A DNA stretch of 64,000 nt from Saposhnikovia divaricata (lineage: Eukaryota; Streptophyta; Magnoliopsida; Apiales; Apiaceae): NCBI GenBank assembly GCA_036435485.1, contig CM071600.1, positions 46,993,546 to 47,057,545 of the forward strand. Reading direction: 5' to 3'. This document shows, one piece after another, positions 34,754 through 46,975 of this stretch. Each line of letters starts with the position of its first letter. The first letter of the stretch is position 1. The position numbers and the translations under genes are program-made. Below the pieces are notes generated by a model, which was given only the letters and a program-made list of their open reading frames with translations, was not told the DNA's origin and did no database searches.

Positions 34754-35255
34754 ATGAGTGAGAGTGTAAGTAACTTTGCTGAAAATTACATATGCTGCAA
34801 GTTTCCATCAAGTAAGATGAGATCTCATGTTTTCCTACTATTTGATTATTTTTCAGGAGAAAGCTCCGTGGATTGAATTGGCCAAGGAAATGTTGGCCAA
34901 CGGAATTAATTTACTACGTTATCCAGCTCGAGACTGGTTAGTGTACTTGCTTTTTGTGTACCATATTGGCTGGTATCTGTTATGTAGTTCAATATGTTTC
35001 CCAGAATTAACTGTTTAACTTGTATGATTCTCAAAAAATTTAAGAATATTGCACATAAGTGTTTATTTTTTCAACATCTTTTGTGTTGCTGAAACATCAT
35101 TTTTGTCTTTCCGGGATCTATGTAACTGTCAGATTTGGTTAATTTCTGTGGCAATGATTATTATGATTTTAGTAACTGATCACATCAATCAATGTTGTCC
35201 TTTAGTTTTGTTTGTGGTCTTCGGACTCTTCTACTTCACTTGGAAATTTGTGTAA
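34754..35255 (+). CDS. Small two-helix membrane protein, 72 residues (tentative)
   Basis: Three short exons: 34754-34765 (MSES, donor GTAAGT), 34857-34940 (EKAPWIELAKEMLANGINLL) and 35133-35255 (stop TAA). Phases agree if the second donor is at TTA/GTGTAC; the nearer GTTAGT donor would create a stop. The N-terminal third is polar, then two hydrophobic segments follow (WLISVAMIIMILV and LVLFVVFGLFYFTW), consistent with a small integral membrane protein. The frame is also open upstream of this ATG to the Tat junction, through a 21-bp duplication (GAGGTCATCCGTTTTCATAAG-like), so the original protein may have been longer. I do not recognise the family. Confidence 0.45.
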
Positions 35256-36197
35256 TAGGAAGGTGAGTGGGTGTTCCATATGGTGTATCGTAGTCAAAGT
35301 TTATGCATTCAAGTTAAAAAAAAATACACAATTATGCATAAAAAAAAACACACGTTGTTGTTACTTCCCAGTAAGTGATAATATTCAGGCTGGCATATAG
35401 ATGTTACGGATATAGTGTATAGTCATAGTTTCTATAGTTTTTAGTTTTTACCTTGTTCCCTTCATCACAGGTGTTTTTGTTGATATCCTTTCTCTAAATG
35501 CATTTACTTTTTCTTATTTTATCAATCCTTAGATTTCAATATTTTTTATCGCAAGATCTTGCAGCTATACCAGTTTTTGCCATATCTTATCTCAAGTGTT
35601 AGTGCAACTTCATATTAACATGTAACCTTTCTAGAACATTTGGTACTTGACAGTTATATCTTTAAAACTTTTGAAAAAAGTGAGGATCCCTACTCCCATC
35701 GCCACTATTGTAGTAGTTTTGTTCGTTAAGTAAACTCTAAGACTAAATCACCAACTCGGAAGTGCAAAATGGAAGCGGGAGACAGGAGAAGAGATTAACA
35801 TCCTGAACCAAGATATATGGGCTATTCCGAGAACTAGTTACAGTAGGCAACATAAAGTCTAAAATAGAATGTGAATATTTACCAGACTTGAGCCGGGGGT
35901 CTTCACGGATAAAAGTTCTCTACCTCTTGGAGTAGGAGTAAGGTCATACATTGGAGATCCTTCATCCGAGCGAGTGGGATATGATGTGTAATTTTGTATG
36001 TTTTGTTAGGTTAGAATTTATTCACCAAACTCCAGAGCTAAGTCATAGGATTGTTAAGTAAGTCAAATGTGTGCCGTCATGGGATTGGCATTTGGGCCAT
36101 ATGTATGGAAGTTATAATAGATATTTGCAACTGGACTATGACTTCACACATTTACATATCAAGTAGCTTAAATATACAATGTTGTTTTGTCACTCAT
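35256..36197. other. Intergenic between two host-gene remnants
   Basis: Likely the 3' UTR of the small gene, then unassigned sequence. No element boundary or frame stands out. Confidence 0.4.
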
Positions 36198-36432
36198 TTA
36201 TTCTTCCTTCCATCCTTGTATGACCTTAGAGATGAATGCCTCAACTTTTTTCTTCAAGTCATGGTCAGTTTCTTTGTCATCCTCAATCCAGTCTATCTTG
36301 CCTTCAGTGCCATTATCATCATTGTCCTCTTCATAACTACTTGAGCCACAGTGAGATTCATTTTTGTTTGAACCATTTATCTCGCTGTCTTCACTAGCAT
36401 ACCTTATATCCTCAATTTGATCCTCTGATACT
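36198..36432 (-). CDS. C-terminal exon of an acidic plant protein (partial)
   Basis: The minus strand reads an open exon after an AG acceptor near 36432. It is very acidic (SSSYEEDNDDNGTEGK, DWIEDDKETD) and ends KKKVEAFISKVIQGWKEE before TAA (36198-36200). The closing helix resembles the short C-terminal motif of plant proteins with a DUF761-type end, but that is a loose match. Upstream minus-strand sequence to 36540 could be another exon (ILVRSFRSYAGGIDELLPSV). Beyond it lies an hAT insertion, and I cannot assemble the rest of the gene. Confidence 0.4.
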
Positions 36433-36578
36433 CTTCAAAAAATCATCAAAAAATTAAACAGAGGGTAATAACTCATCAATTCCACCAGCATATGATCGGA
36501 AACTCCTGACTAGAATAGCAAATATGATACTGTTGAACACAGAATATCGAAATAGAATATCAAAATATACGTGTAGAT

Positions 36579-37536
36579 CAAGGTTGTCACGTCGAGCGAC
36601 TAGCCCCGACTTACTGCAAAAGTCAACCTTTGGATAAAACCCGGATCCGCCCGACCCTAATTAACAAAAAAGAAGGCTTTAACCTTAAAACTTACGTTTT
36701 TTTTTACCACGGCGACTCATCTCTCATCTCTGTTCATCTTTGTTAAGATATTCTTCTCTCTCTTCGATCTTCTCTCTTCTTTTTTCTCTCTCTCTCTCTC
36801 TTCTTCTCTTTCTTTGTTCTTTCTTAGTTTGTTCATATACGCGTATGTATATATACACGCTGACGCTGTATGTATAAATATATACACGTGTGTGTATTTT
36901 TATTTTCCAGTTTTAAGTTAAACCTTTTAACCAAAAAACGTCCTTTTAATCACTTTTTTCTTTTATTATATCATTTATTTAATTTTAATACTTCTTTACA
37001 CACAAAACATAATTTTTATTACTTGTTTATACAAAAAACGAATTCATTTTACTTTCTTAACCAAAAAACGAATATCTTCACTTAGCTTTTTAGTGATAAA
37101 TTTCATATTTTTAATTTTAATGTAATCATTAACATAAATAATTTTCCATAAACAAATCATTATTCAAAACTTGTGTTTTATCCACTGCAAATCATTATAC
37201 TGAATCACAATTTTACACTTTTATTTGTTTTTAGTTTTTACAGTAAATTGCTATTTACATTCTTCAGTGATCAGTCTGCTTTAGTATATCAATACTTCAC
37301 TTCACTGCTTCTGCCGTCTTCAGTCTCTTATCCTGCAATGATAATCCTCAAGGAGAAGAAGGAGATTTCCATGATTTCAAGATGGATGACTATGTTTGAT
37401 TAGTTTATATTTTAATTACTAAAAATATATGTATATCACGACTTGTCGACTTTTTTCAACTAGTCGGGCGACTTGTCAACTATTCGATTCCAAGGTACCC
37501 GGGCGCTGAGCTCGATTTGGCGACTTAATAACCTTG
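36579..37536 (+). mobile_element. Non-autonomous hAT element (hAT-b) with a transposase tail
   Basis: Perfect 8-bp duplication GTGTAGAT (36571-36578, 37537-37544). Termini are CAAGGTTGTCACGTCG and, inverted, CAAGGTTATTAAGTCG. Subterminal GTCG/GCGACT motifs recur at both ends. Near the right end, 37334-37399 reads NPQGEEGDFHDFKMDDYV and a stop on the plus strand, plausibly the last exon of a deleted transposase. A CT microsatellite lies at 36785-36803. Confidence 0.85.
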
Positions 37537-37544
37537 GTGTAGAT

Positions 37545-38952
37545 GAAAAGATAAAAAAGTTTTCATACAAGATTATGTTAATATGCCTTTTGTCTTCATT
37601 ATGTGAATTGCTATGCAATGGTTTTGCTTGTATGGTGTTTATAAATAGTTTATAGCTGTTGCTAGAGACCCGGGAAGGGTCTCAGGCTCTTTAGATATTT
37701 ATAACCTTTGATAGTTAATCATAATGAGAGGTAAGTATATAGCTCATGTACTGATTCCAGATAGTGCTTTAAACTCAGTTTATTCTTATTCCCTGTGTTT
37801 CTCAAGTTCTATGTCTTTCTCCTTCTTGATGTCATGTATATGGAACAACTACATTATTACATAAGTTATCAGCTGTATTGGAGTTGGCCATTGAATTTAA
37901 TTACTTATTGCTCGAGGAACATGTGTGAACCAAATTGTTACAGACACATGTTGTATACAATCATGCTTGTAAGCTGGTAGATGATATTTATCAGGAAAGC
38001 TTAAGATGCAAAGCCTCTTTTGCCTGAATCTTCAACTTTTCTCATGTCAGAATGATAGACAAGGGTACAGATTGGTCTTTCGTTTATCTTCCATTCTGAG
38101 AACAAATGTACTCAAGGAAATATGTTTCTTATGATATTGTAAAAACATTACTGCTTTCTTACTTCTTAGTGGTTTTTAATGCAAATTCTAATGACTTTCC
38201 GTTTATTACTGTTTTTTCCTACACTGCCTGCCCAACCAAACTGAATATTTCTATTTTTTTTAGAACTGTTTTTGACTTAAAAACTCACTCAAATTCTTAT
38301 ACTTTTATGCAAAGTATAAGTTACTGGGCTAGTTGGTGAGTTTTACTGTAATATGGATCAGCACTACTGTTTGTGGTTGGCCTAAGATTGATAATTTGAT
38401 ATTATGAAAGAGTTTATCTTTAATCCTGAAGAGTATCACTTGTTTGTCGAGTTGAAATTGTTATACTTGTTTGCTCAGCCCTACTGTTTGTTTTATCTGC
38501 ATTGTTCTGGAACTTGATGTAGTAATCTACTAATCTGCATTCTTTTTCTTCCCTGCAGCAAATTGTTTATTATATGTATTCGTTCTGTTTTCAGGCCCCA
38601 GCTGCTGCAAGCCCTTAATTAGTAGATTATTCCAGCTGTTAGCTGTTTTCAGGTTCCTGTTGCTGCTGCAAGCCTACAAAGTGTTGCTGGAAAGTTGTTT
38701 ATTCTGTTCAGTTTTTTATTTCTTGTTTCTGACGATGTATGTTTAGAAGTTTTGTAGACTTGGATACTAGAAGTCTAAAACTAATTACTTGTGGATGTAT
38801 CATACATGCTTACAACTTTGCTATGTTCCAGGTAAACTTTGCTTTATAGATTATTATTGTTATGGCTTGTTTACATCCTAGAATTTGATCCGAGGTGTTA
38901 GTATTTGGTTACAGTTGTCTTTTCTTTTCTTTTTACAGATAGTTATTTTTAT
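37545..38952. other. Intergenic sequence
   Basis: Holds a CAGCTGCTGCAAGCC near-duplicate pair at 38598-38675 (CAGCTGTTAGCTGTTTTCAGG context). Short plus-strand frames lack family features. Nothing else can be supported. Confidence 0.4.
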
Positions 38953-38955
38953 TTA

Positions 38956-39194
38956 TGGCCTGTTTGGCTACGACTTAAAATAAGTCCTTATGGACTTATT
39001 TTCGGGTAAAAATTTCATATTTTGATAAATTTTTTTATAAAAGTATTTAATGTGTTTGAGATTCAAAAAGTTGAAAAAAAAAAGTTAACTTTTTTCAGAA
39101 AAAAGTTAGGAATCTCTAACTTTGTCTTAAAATAAGTTGACTTATTCTGGAAAATAAGTTGACTTATTCCGGAAATAAGTTACCCAAACACTCC
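38956..39194. mobile_element. Tourist-like MITE (tentative)
   Basis: TTA flanks both sides. Ends are TGGCCTGTTTGGCTACGACT and, inverted, GGAGTGTTTGGGTAACTTAT. Inside, AAATAAGT(C/T) and its complement recur (AAGTTGACTTATTC repeated). This fits a PIF/Harbinger-type MITE, although the inverted repeats are imperfect. Confidence 0.55.
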
Positions 39195-39269
39195 TTAGTC
39201 TCATGCTTATCTCTTCTATTAGTATTTTTGTCAGCCATAATTTTCCTATACACATATTTTTTTTGCCCA

Positions 39270-39270
39270 C

Positions 39271-39321
<51 letters not shown>

Positions 39322-39341
39322 TTATTTTATTTTATTTTATT
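39270..39341. repeat. ATT/ATTTT microsatellite
   Basis: About seventeen ATT units followed by four to five ATTTT units. On the minus strand it forms an A-rich tail that could belong to the SINE-like fragment at 39342-39475. Confidence 0.9.
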
Positions 39342-39475
39342 GGTGTGCTATTTGTTTTTTTTCTAATAATTAGGCTTATATGCCATATAAATGAGTATCT
39401 GTTCTAATCTTGGGGGTGAGCGAGAATCGAACCCAGAACCTGAGAAAACAAGAGATAAACCCTCTATTTTATTAG
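39342..39475 (-). repeat. SINE-like fragment (minus strand)
   Basis: On the minus strand the B-box-like GGGTTCGATTCTCGCTC (about 39422-39440) is followed by about 80 bp and then the A-rich simple repeat at 39270-39341. That is the layout of a tRNA-derived SINE with a 3' tail. The A box and flanking duplication were not found. Confidence 0.4.
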
Positions 39476-40339
39476 ATAATTAGTTTGCATTTATATTGTT
39501 TTCTATTTCGGGCATTGTCTGCATTTCTTTTTGCTCGACCATTCGGTATATTTTTCTTGGTACATACTATTATTCATGTTTCGTGATAACTTTTAGTTGT
39601 AATTTTTTTTTGTAAGGTAAGTTTTAGTTGTATCTTGTTTTCTTAGCTTATTTGTCATTATATATATCGACTGTATAATTGTCATATTTGTATATGCGAT
39701 TTATTTTTATTGTTTTAAATTTTATTGGTAGATTTCAAACAAAATGTCTAATGAATTGATTTTTTCGGCCTGGATAAATATTGATAAATCAAATGGCACT
39801 ATTTATAATGCGTGGAGCCGGAATTGAAATAAAGTATTTTTGAATAATTTTGAAGCTATCGTTGAAAAATACGGAATTATACAAGAGAGTGGAAATTTTT
39901 AGTGAAACTCCAAAATGGGGTTATAAAATTTGTAAATAATAATTGCGTGTGAATTGAGAATTATAGGTAAAACCTCTATAAATTAAAATAGTTGGAATTG
40001 AGAGATTTTATTAAAGAAAAATGCTAGGGATCCAAAAAAAATCTCCCAAAAAAATTTCCAAATGCCACATGTATTACTCTAATTGGTTGTAATAATAATA
40101 AATGAAATGACCCCACGTGCATTCACATTAATCCCACCAATCAAAATTCTCAAACTTCCTATGTAAGAACTGCCACGTCATTTTGGAGAACTTTTTGGGA
40201 ATATTTTTTGGTTCCCTGGCATCACTCTTTATTAAATTAGAAATGTATTAATTAATCAATAAATTAATATTTATTAATTTATAGAAAGTTTCCAATATCA
40301 AAAAGTATGTTAATGTACCATATCAAATACAATGTAATA

Positions 40340-40373
<34 letters not shown>

Positions 40374-40962
40374 GGGCTAAACCAATACAAACCATCTTAG
40401 AATACAAACTACAAACCATCACTAATGTCTACAACAAAAATCACTAATTCACACCCATCAAGAAAACGAAGAATGTCCGTCAGGAAAACGAAGAACATCA
40501 CCGAATTTTTTCCAGAATTCGGTGAGCTCCACCAAATTCCGGCAAATCTAAACAATTCCGGCAACACAGAACCTGCCCAGAATGTCTCTAACCAACATCA
40601 TATACTCGTTTTTATCATCTAAAACATTTAATTATCAATTCCACTTCGAATTACAACCAAAACGAACCAAAACGGGCAAAATTCTGGCGATCCAAGAATT
40701 TTCCGGCGAAACAATCGATTTTCACAAAATCGAAACCAAACTCGATGATTCTAGTGTCAATACAAAACTTAAATTATTTCCAAACTATCCACAACATCCA
40801 ATTACATGAACAATAATCCAATAATTCAAAACGATCGAATTTAAAATGAATAAAAACCTTTAATTCGATTTTAACAATAAAAATAAAAAAGGAAAAGGAA
40901 GATGGAGGTACGGACATTCCAAATAATTGTAATTTTATATAGACTCTGATCGGACTTTTCAT
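39476..40962. other. Intergenic, repeat-rich
   Basis: Contains an AT dinucleotide run (40339-40376) and an Asn/Arg-rich, CA-rich stretch (40400-40800) with no family features. 39742-39960 has a weak frame beginning MSNELIFSAWI that soon stops. No bounded element was recognised. Confidence 0.35.
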
Positions 40963-42106
40963 TAGGGGTGCCCATAAACCGATCAAACCGACCCAACCCG
41001 CCCCTACTTTTAGCCGACCCAACCCGATATTATTTAAACCGAACATTGAATGGGTTAAATATTAAAAAAACCGAATTAAATGGGTCCAACCCGACATATA
41101 TTATGCTCTAATGAGCCATACTACTAATTTACGGGTTAAATCTCAAAGTGCTCACTGAAGTGGAGGGCTAGTATCAAATTGCTCACCCTAGTTATCAGCA
41201 TCTCATTTGAATCATTAAAGTCATAATAAATATCAAATGGATACCTTTAAAATATACTCAAAAAATAAAAATAATTTTTCATTGATTTCTACACATTTTT
41301 CTTGAATGGTTCCATAACCAAACGAAAGGTTAATAATTCTAGTATTTTTTATAATATATTTAGAATTTAAAAAGTTTATTTACTATTTATTTTTAATTAA
41401 AGCAAGGAAAATGACAGTAAAATTAAAAATAAATAGTAAGTGAATTTTTAAAAATCTAAATATATTATCAGAAATACTAGAATTATCAACCTTTCGTTTG
41501 GTTATGGAAGCATTCAAGAAAAATATGTAAAAATCAATGAAAAATTATTTTTATTTTTCGAGTATATTTTAAAGGTATCCATTTGATATTTATTATGACT
41601 TTAATGATTCAAATGAGATGCCGATAACTAGAGTGAGCAATTTGATATCAGCCCTCCACTTCAATGAGCACTTTGAGATTTAACCCACTAATTTACTACT
41701 TGACTTAAAGTTAAGATTCTTTGGATATATTATTACATGTTCCACACTAAAATTATGAATTAAAGATATTTAATACAATGATGTTCTAGTTATGTGTAAC
41801 GTAATTTAGTCTTGTATATTGTAGTGTATTGTAATTTGCACATGTGGTGATCAATTGTATAATTGCATACTAGATTAAGTTGTACATGACTTTAATTCTT
41901 AGACATCGAGTTGTTTTATCACTAATCAACAAATACAAATATGTGTTGCACTAACTTCTACTTTATATTTAACCCGATCAAGCCGAACCAACCCAACCCG
42001 ACTTTAGTGAGATTTACGATGGATTTGAATTTTATAAACCCGAACTAATTGGATTGGGTTACTAAATTACTTGTAACCCGCCAAACCCGACCCGTGGGCA
42101 CCCCTA
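40963..42106. mobile_element. Non-autonomous hAT element (hAT-c) with a nested MITE
   Basis: Perfect 8-bp duplication CTTTTCAT (40955-40962, 42107-42114). The termini share TAGGGGTGCCCA exactly, in inverted orientation. Subterminal CCGACCC/AACCCGA repeats occur at both ends. The centre carries a separate Mutator-like MITE (41133-41686). No transposase coding is seen. Without the MITE and its duplication the element would be about 580 bp. Confidence 0.92.
41133..41686. mobile_element. Foldback MITE nested in hAT-c (Mutator-like)
   Basis: Nearly the whole 554 bp is one inverted repeat of about 270 bp per arm. Arms start GGGTTAAATCTCAAAGTGCT on both sides and differ at only a few positions. It is flanked by the 10-bp duplication ACTAATTTAC (41123-41132, 41687-41696). 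Such a perfect hairpin is a natural source of small RNA if transcribed. Confidence 0.92.
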
Positions 42107-42334
42107 CTTTTCATGTTGATCTAAGATCTAATTACAAGTTCAATAAAAATAATAAGAAAACTATACTTATTTGCGATGATTTAGATTTACATAGTAAGAA
42201 ACTGAACAAAGGAAAATAAAGAGCAGTAACAATGAAAATATATGAACCGAAAATGTTCTCCATTTTTCGTAAGATCAAAAATCTAATAATTTATCAAACA
42301 AAAGGTTGTGTTGGATTGTCAGCATCGATCAAAT

Positions 42335-45300
42335 CTAATACGGCAAGCTCTTTGAACTCGAACTGATAACTAAGTACTTGAGCTTAGAAGAGCCTTCATC
42401 ACCGTTAGCACGCCTAGCCATTGATTCCATATTTTTGTACAAACTTTGTTTCACCATGTTTTTCATTATTTTCTTCCCTTCAATCACATCTCTTTGATTC
42501 ACAGGAGAGCCAGCAGAGAATTTTTGCGTCTGAGGACCTGAATGAGGCCTCATTCTTGTCTGTCGTTCCTCTTTAAACCATTGTAGCAATCTCATTGCTC
42601 TTTTTTGTGCCAAGGGACTACTCAGTAAAGACACTTGAAGTAGAACAGGAACAATTCCTGCATTTGCCATTTTTAGTCTTTGTACCGAGCTTTGATGTGC
42701 CAAAATCATCAAAACATAAGCTGATAACTCTTGGCTTCTTGGTTTATCATCCCATGTCATGATCTCTATCAAGCTCTTCGCCACCATTGGATTACTTTCC
42801 AATGTTTTTTTTCCCATCGAGGTAACTACCAAATTTCCCAAGGTTGCAAGAGCTTTTTCTGATGTCTGTTTAATAGAAGAGAGCCTCAACAGAATGTTGA
42901 GTACTGTATGGGAAGCCATAGTGTTTGCATTGTCTAGCATGTTAGAAAGAAAGTACAATGTACCTAAACATGATTCTTTTGTGTCAAGACTTGATTCTGC
43001 TTCAAGAACAGAGATCACAAATGGAATGATAATTGATGAGTTTACGGGGAATTGGCTATTGGCTAAGGATGATATGGAAAGCATTAGCTGTGCAAAATCA
43101 TGCATTGTTTCTTCCTCTAAAATACCAATGTTTTCGGGTAGTTTTGATAAGATTCCTGCATCCATTATCAGAGCTTTGTTCCTGAAAAACCAATAAAATG
43201 AATAAGAAACAAATATCAAATCAGAATTCAGTTCAAGATTTAATGAATGTGTGAAGTCATGCATGCTTTCCTGAAAAACATTGACAAAATGGTCTACAAA
43301 GCTTTGGCTGAGTGGACACCCCCTTTCCCTGGTTTAGCCAAGGTCAGGGGTTCGAACCTACCTCGGAGCGAAAGCTTCGGATTTACGTGGGAGTACTGGG
43401 TGGTAGGGCTCAGCGATATATCTCCCCGGGTTTGAAATCCCACATACAAGTGTGTGGGCTAGTTCCCGGTTAAAAAAAAAAAAAAACATTGACAAAATGT
43501 ATGTACTTGTGGGGTTAGCCAATTATGAAGATAGGGACTGTACAACAATTCAAAGAAAATGAACAGAATGACATTCACAAGTCAGCAAGATTGTTTAATA
43601 CCAGATTTGAAATTGAGGCTGAAAGGTGAAGGTCAACAAGTGTAGTCTATTTTTGCACTTAGATATTTTAAGATATCATTATAACTACAAGACATCACAA
43701 GGACAATAATGAAGTCTTTAAAATTGAGTTGATTATAATAAACTACAGACTGTATCTTTTAATAAACAACTTGTCTGCCTAACTAGTGTTTTGGCACCTA
43801 CAAGTTCTCCTACCCCTTGTGGAGTTTAGTGGACAGTCAGCGCACTTCATGCCCCTTATTTCCATACAAGTTAATTGCATCATATAATAATCTGTATTTG
43901 TCTGCTTGATATTGTTGAAGGAATGGTTCTACTTCTCATTTCAAATAGTATGTGCTTACTTGTGACAATTATAAAAATATCTGCAGTTCTAAAGATTTCT
44001 ATTAAGTGTCTTGTGAACCAACAGTCTATATTATGAAATCACACACACACACACACAACTAGAGGACCAGTGGGGATGGGTGATGATGTTCAATATATAG
44101 AATATTACTCTGTTTTGAAGATAAAGAGTCAAGTAGACCCAAGTTCCCAACTATTCTATCCCCATTCTACTTTTTCCTGTAATGATTTAATCTTCTCCAC
44201 TTACCCAATAATGTTTTATCTCTTGGATTTTATTGGATGGATTCAACACTATATGAAGAAGTATATACTTATAGCTCAACAAAATAGACTAATTGTAACA
44301 TCCTAAAGACCAGATTCATAGTGCTGCTGAGTTTTCTTTTTCCCGATCACAAGTCATAATTTCACTGCCACAAATATTTTAAACTATTTTTGCTAACTTC
44401 TGAGTCACGAAAACTTAAATCGAATTTGGTCTGACTCGTTTAACTGGTGAGACAAATTTAGTGCCAAATGTATTTCACATTTAAACAATGGTATATTCAA
44501 GTTGGGGGTACAATGTTCACATAAGTATGCGTTTGGCTTAACTACGGTTGGTAAAATGGTTGAAGTGCAGTAAACTTTTTTGGAAAGATTTGATAAAGAA
44601 GAGAATGATCGTACAAAAGTCAGGTTAAATGGACCCAATAGAATCTTGAACAAACATAAAAGCCAAGAAATAGGGGTGATATGGGCAGAAAACCAAATTC
44701 AAGTGGATGCCTTATCTTTCAAAGTCTACTTTGGACACTCGAGCTCCATGCTGAATTAATGTATATGTATATACATATTATAAGGTCTGCCCACACCATC
44801 AAAATGTAATGAAGTCCATATTGACATAAATTTCAGGATTTGTAAAATCTGGAAAAAACTACTCCCACCGTCTCATAATTCTCTTCTCGTTTCATATGTC
44901 GGCACTGTTCATAACAAGAGACAAATTATTAATTTTCGTCTAATCTATAAAACCAAATATAGTCATGAGTGATCTTGTTGGATTCGTATTTATGAGTATT
45001 TTAATACAGTGAAGGTTTTATATTTAATACTAATACGAAATTAAAGATATTAACCATTAAAAGTGTGCGTTGACAAACGTGTACAAGGGAACTGAGAAGA
45101 GTTTTTTGGGACGGAGGGAGTAATGTTTACCATGAATGAGTGATCCCTGAATGCTGATCATATAACTTTTGAAGTTACCATGAGTTATGAAGAACCATAT
45201 TGTGATAAACCGATATCCCCTCCCTTGAAGAACTACTCTGATGTAACACAATTATATATTTTGTGGTATTGATATTGAAAGACTACACCGAGACAGAACT

Positions 45301-45713
45301 TACGTGTAAGTGCCATTAGCAAGCTCAATAAGCGCTTGAACTGCCAACCTCCTTCGTGCCACCACTTCTGACCCAACCATCGCTACTAGGGGTGGAACAA
45401 CACCTAGCTCTGCCATTAATTTCCGCCAGTTCAAACTTTCCGAGGCGAGTCTTTTAATATCTTTCACAGCCACGTCCTTCTCTTCACAGCTCCCAAAGTG
45501 AAGTTTCTTTACTGACCTTTGCAAGACCACCATCTCATCTTCTTTCTGTCGTTCTTCTTGATCACTTGCATCTGCAACTTTGGCTTTGTTATAGGATAGA
45601 TCAGACGGCTCATGTGGTTTGATGTGGCTCTTAGGCTGTAGGAATCGTCTGATTCGAGTAAAGAAACGCAGCTTTGTGAAAGCCAAGTGCCATGTTGAAG
45701 TATGACCAGACAT
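42335..45713 (-). CDS. Armadillo-repeat protein, plant-specific, 418 residues
   Basis: Two exons, 45713-45304 (ATG) and 43181-42335 (TAG), join in phase 2 through a 2.1-kb GT-AG intron, restoring ELANGTYTNKAL across the joint. Residues 1-60 are basic, then a charged linker (SDQEERQKEDEMVVLQRSVK). From about residue 75 on, ARM-type helices appear: KDIKRLASESLNWRKLMAEL, GVVPPLVAMVGS, VQALIELANGTY, and later LATLGNLV and ANAGIVPVLLQVSLLSS. The C-terminus (KSLYKNMESMARRAN, SSSSKSLPY) is typical of ARM proteins related to the plant U-box/ARM family, but no U-box is present. ARM repeats bind partner proteins; the partner here is unknown. The gene looks intact. Its intron carries a SINE, a CA microsatellite (44041-44058) and a Stowaway MITE. 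Confidence 0.88.
43292..43485 (+). mobile_element. tRNA-derived SINE in the ARM-gene intron
   Basis: Pol III promoter boxes are present: A-box-like TGGCTGAGTGGACA and B-box GGGTTCGAACC. The element ends in a 15-bp poly(A) tail (43472-43486). The 14-bp target duplication ACATTGACAAAATG is found just before (43278-43291) and after (43486-43499). It is inserted antisense to the host gene. Confidence 0.93.
44862..45120. mobile_element. Stowaway MITE in the ARM-gene intron
   Basis: TA duplications flank CTCCCACCGTCTCATAATTC on the left and GGGACGGAGGGAG on the right. These are the standard Tc1/mariner-type Stowaway ends. Length 259 bp, AT-rich and non-coding. Confidence 0.85.
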
Positions 45714-46975
45714 GTTTTAGGCTTCAAAACCAGAGGATAAATATAGAAAGAGATTTATAGACAGAGAGAGCGAGAGAGATCATAAGCCAAGTAATAATAA
45801 TAATATCTTTAAGGGAGACTATTGGTTCTTATATACTAGGTCACTTTTCAAATTTAGAGAGAGTAAGCAACATTTGAAAGATTTTAGAATGTGAAAATTA
45901 TAGAAGTAGACTTTGAGGGCAAAAACAAAGAAAGCACATGCAGACTCCTTATACTGTCTCTAACAGAAGGAATATATCGATATACGTATAGTATAGAATA
46001 TATCGATATACGTATAGTATAGTTACGTATAAATATTGTATGAACAAACATTTTTAGATTTTAAGTTTGTATTTTCAGCAATGCCCATGTGATTCTGTTA
46101 AATTAAATTTCTAAATTTGTCTTCTGAAGGTGAGAAGACATCTATCGCCTAAAAAGAGTGATCGATGAGTGTGACATTTAATCTTAGGACAATAAAATGA
46201 ATCAAACATATTTTAACTGTTAGGCCTTGACGCACTCTAAAATCAAGTTTAAGAGGTAAAGGAACAAAGTTGACTCAAGTTGGGTTGGTGTATGTATTGT
46301 GGTATGTGCCTAGAGCTTATAATCCAACTCAAATGTTCTAGCTATATAATATGTAGTGCTAAAAGACTCTAACTGCACTTCTATATTATATACACATGTA
46401 TGAGTGACAGAGAGTTACACGTGACACACTGCATGCAGCAGAATTCAGTTATCAGGTATTTGATGATACGATATGGATTGCAGCACTTGTTATGATCCAT
46501 TATCGACGCTCTATCAACTGCTAACTGGAGAGAAGACAGCTCATACAATCAATGGATTTGAATCTGTTTTAGAAGTACATAAGAAAACAATAGTATAAGA
46601 GCAAGCATTAATTAACCAAGATTAAATTGATTATCTTCTAGGCCAGTTAGAATTCAGACAATTTTTCCAGTATTGTAAATTATGCTCTTTCGAAACAAAA
46701 ACATTATTTCAATACTCAATAGTGAATTTTCTATATAGAAGTTCTTTTTCTTAAATTGTTTTAAGCTACCTTGAGATGATCGAAGTTTAAAAGGGTTACT
46801 CCACACCAGCATTTTCTGCAAATCTTGGTGTCCTATAAGCTGAAAGATGTAGATCTTAAAAGTGTGTAGTATCGCATTCATTAAATCATATATATGCTAA
46901 CATTCATAAGTGTAAATATACGTATATTATAAAGATGAACAATACAAATCTCTAAATGTAAAACAATCAATCTAC
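45714..46975. other. Upstream region of the ARM gene
   Basis: Probably holds the minus-strand promoter and 5' UTR (45714-45800 contains an AGAGAGAGCGAGAG tract). 45970-46022 is a two-copy 26-bp repeat, AATATATCGATATACGTA. The remainder is unassigned. Confidence 0.45.

Noticed and set aside
42759..43196. Plus-strand frame of 145 residues
   Set aside because: Antisense shadow of the second exon of the armadillo-repeat gene.
43311..43385. A tRNA gene
   Set aside because: A and B boxes are present, but there is no cloverleaf; the poly(A) tail and target duplication show a SINE.
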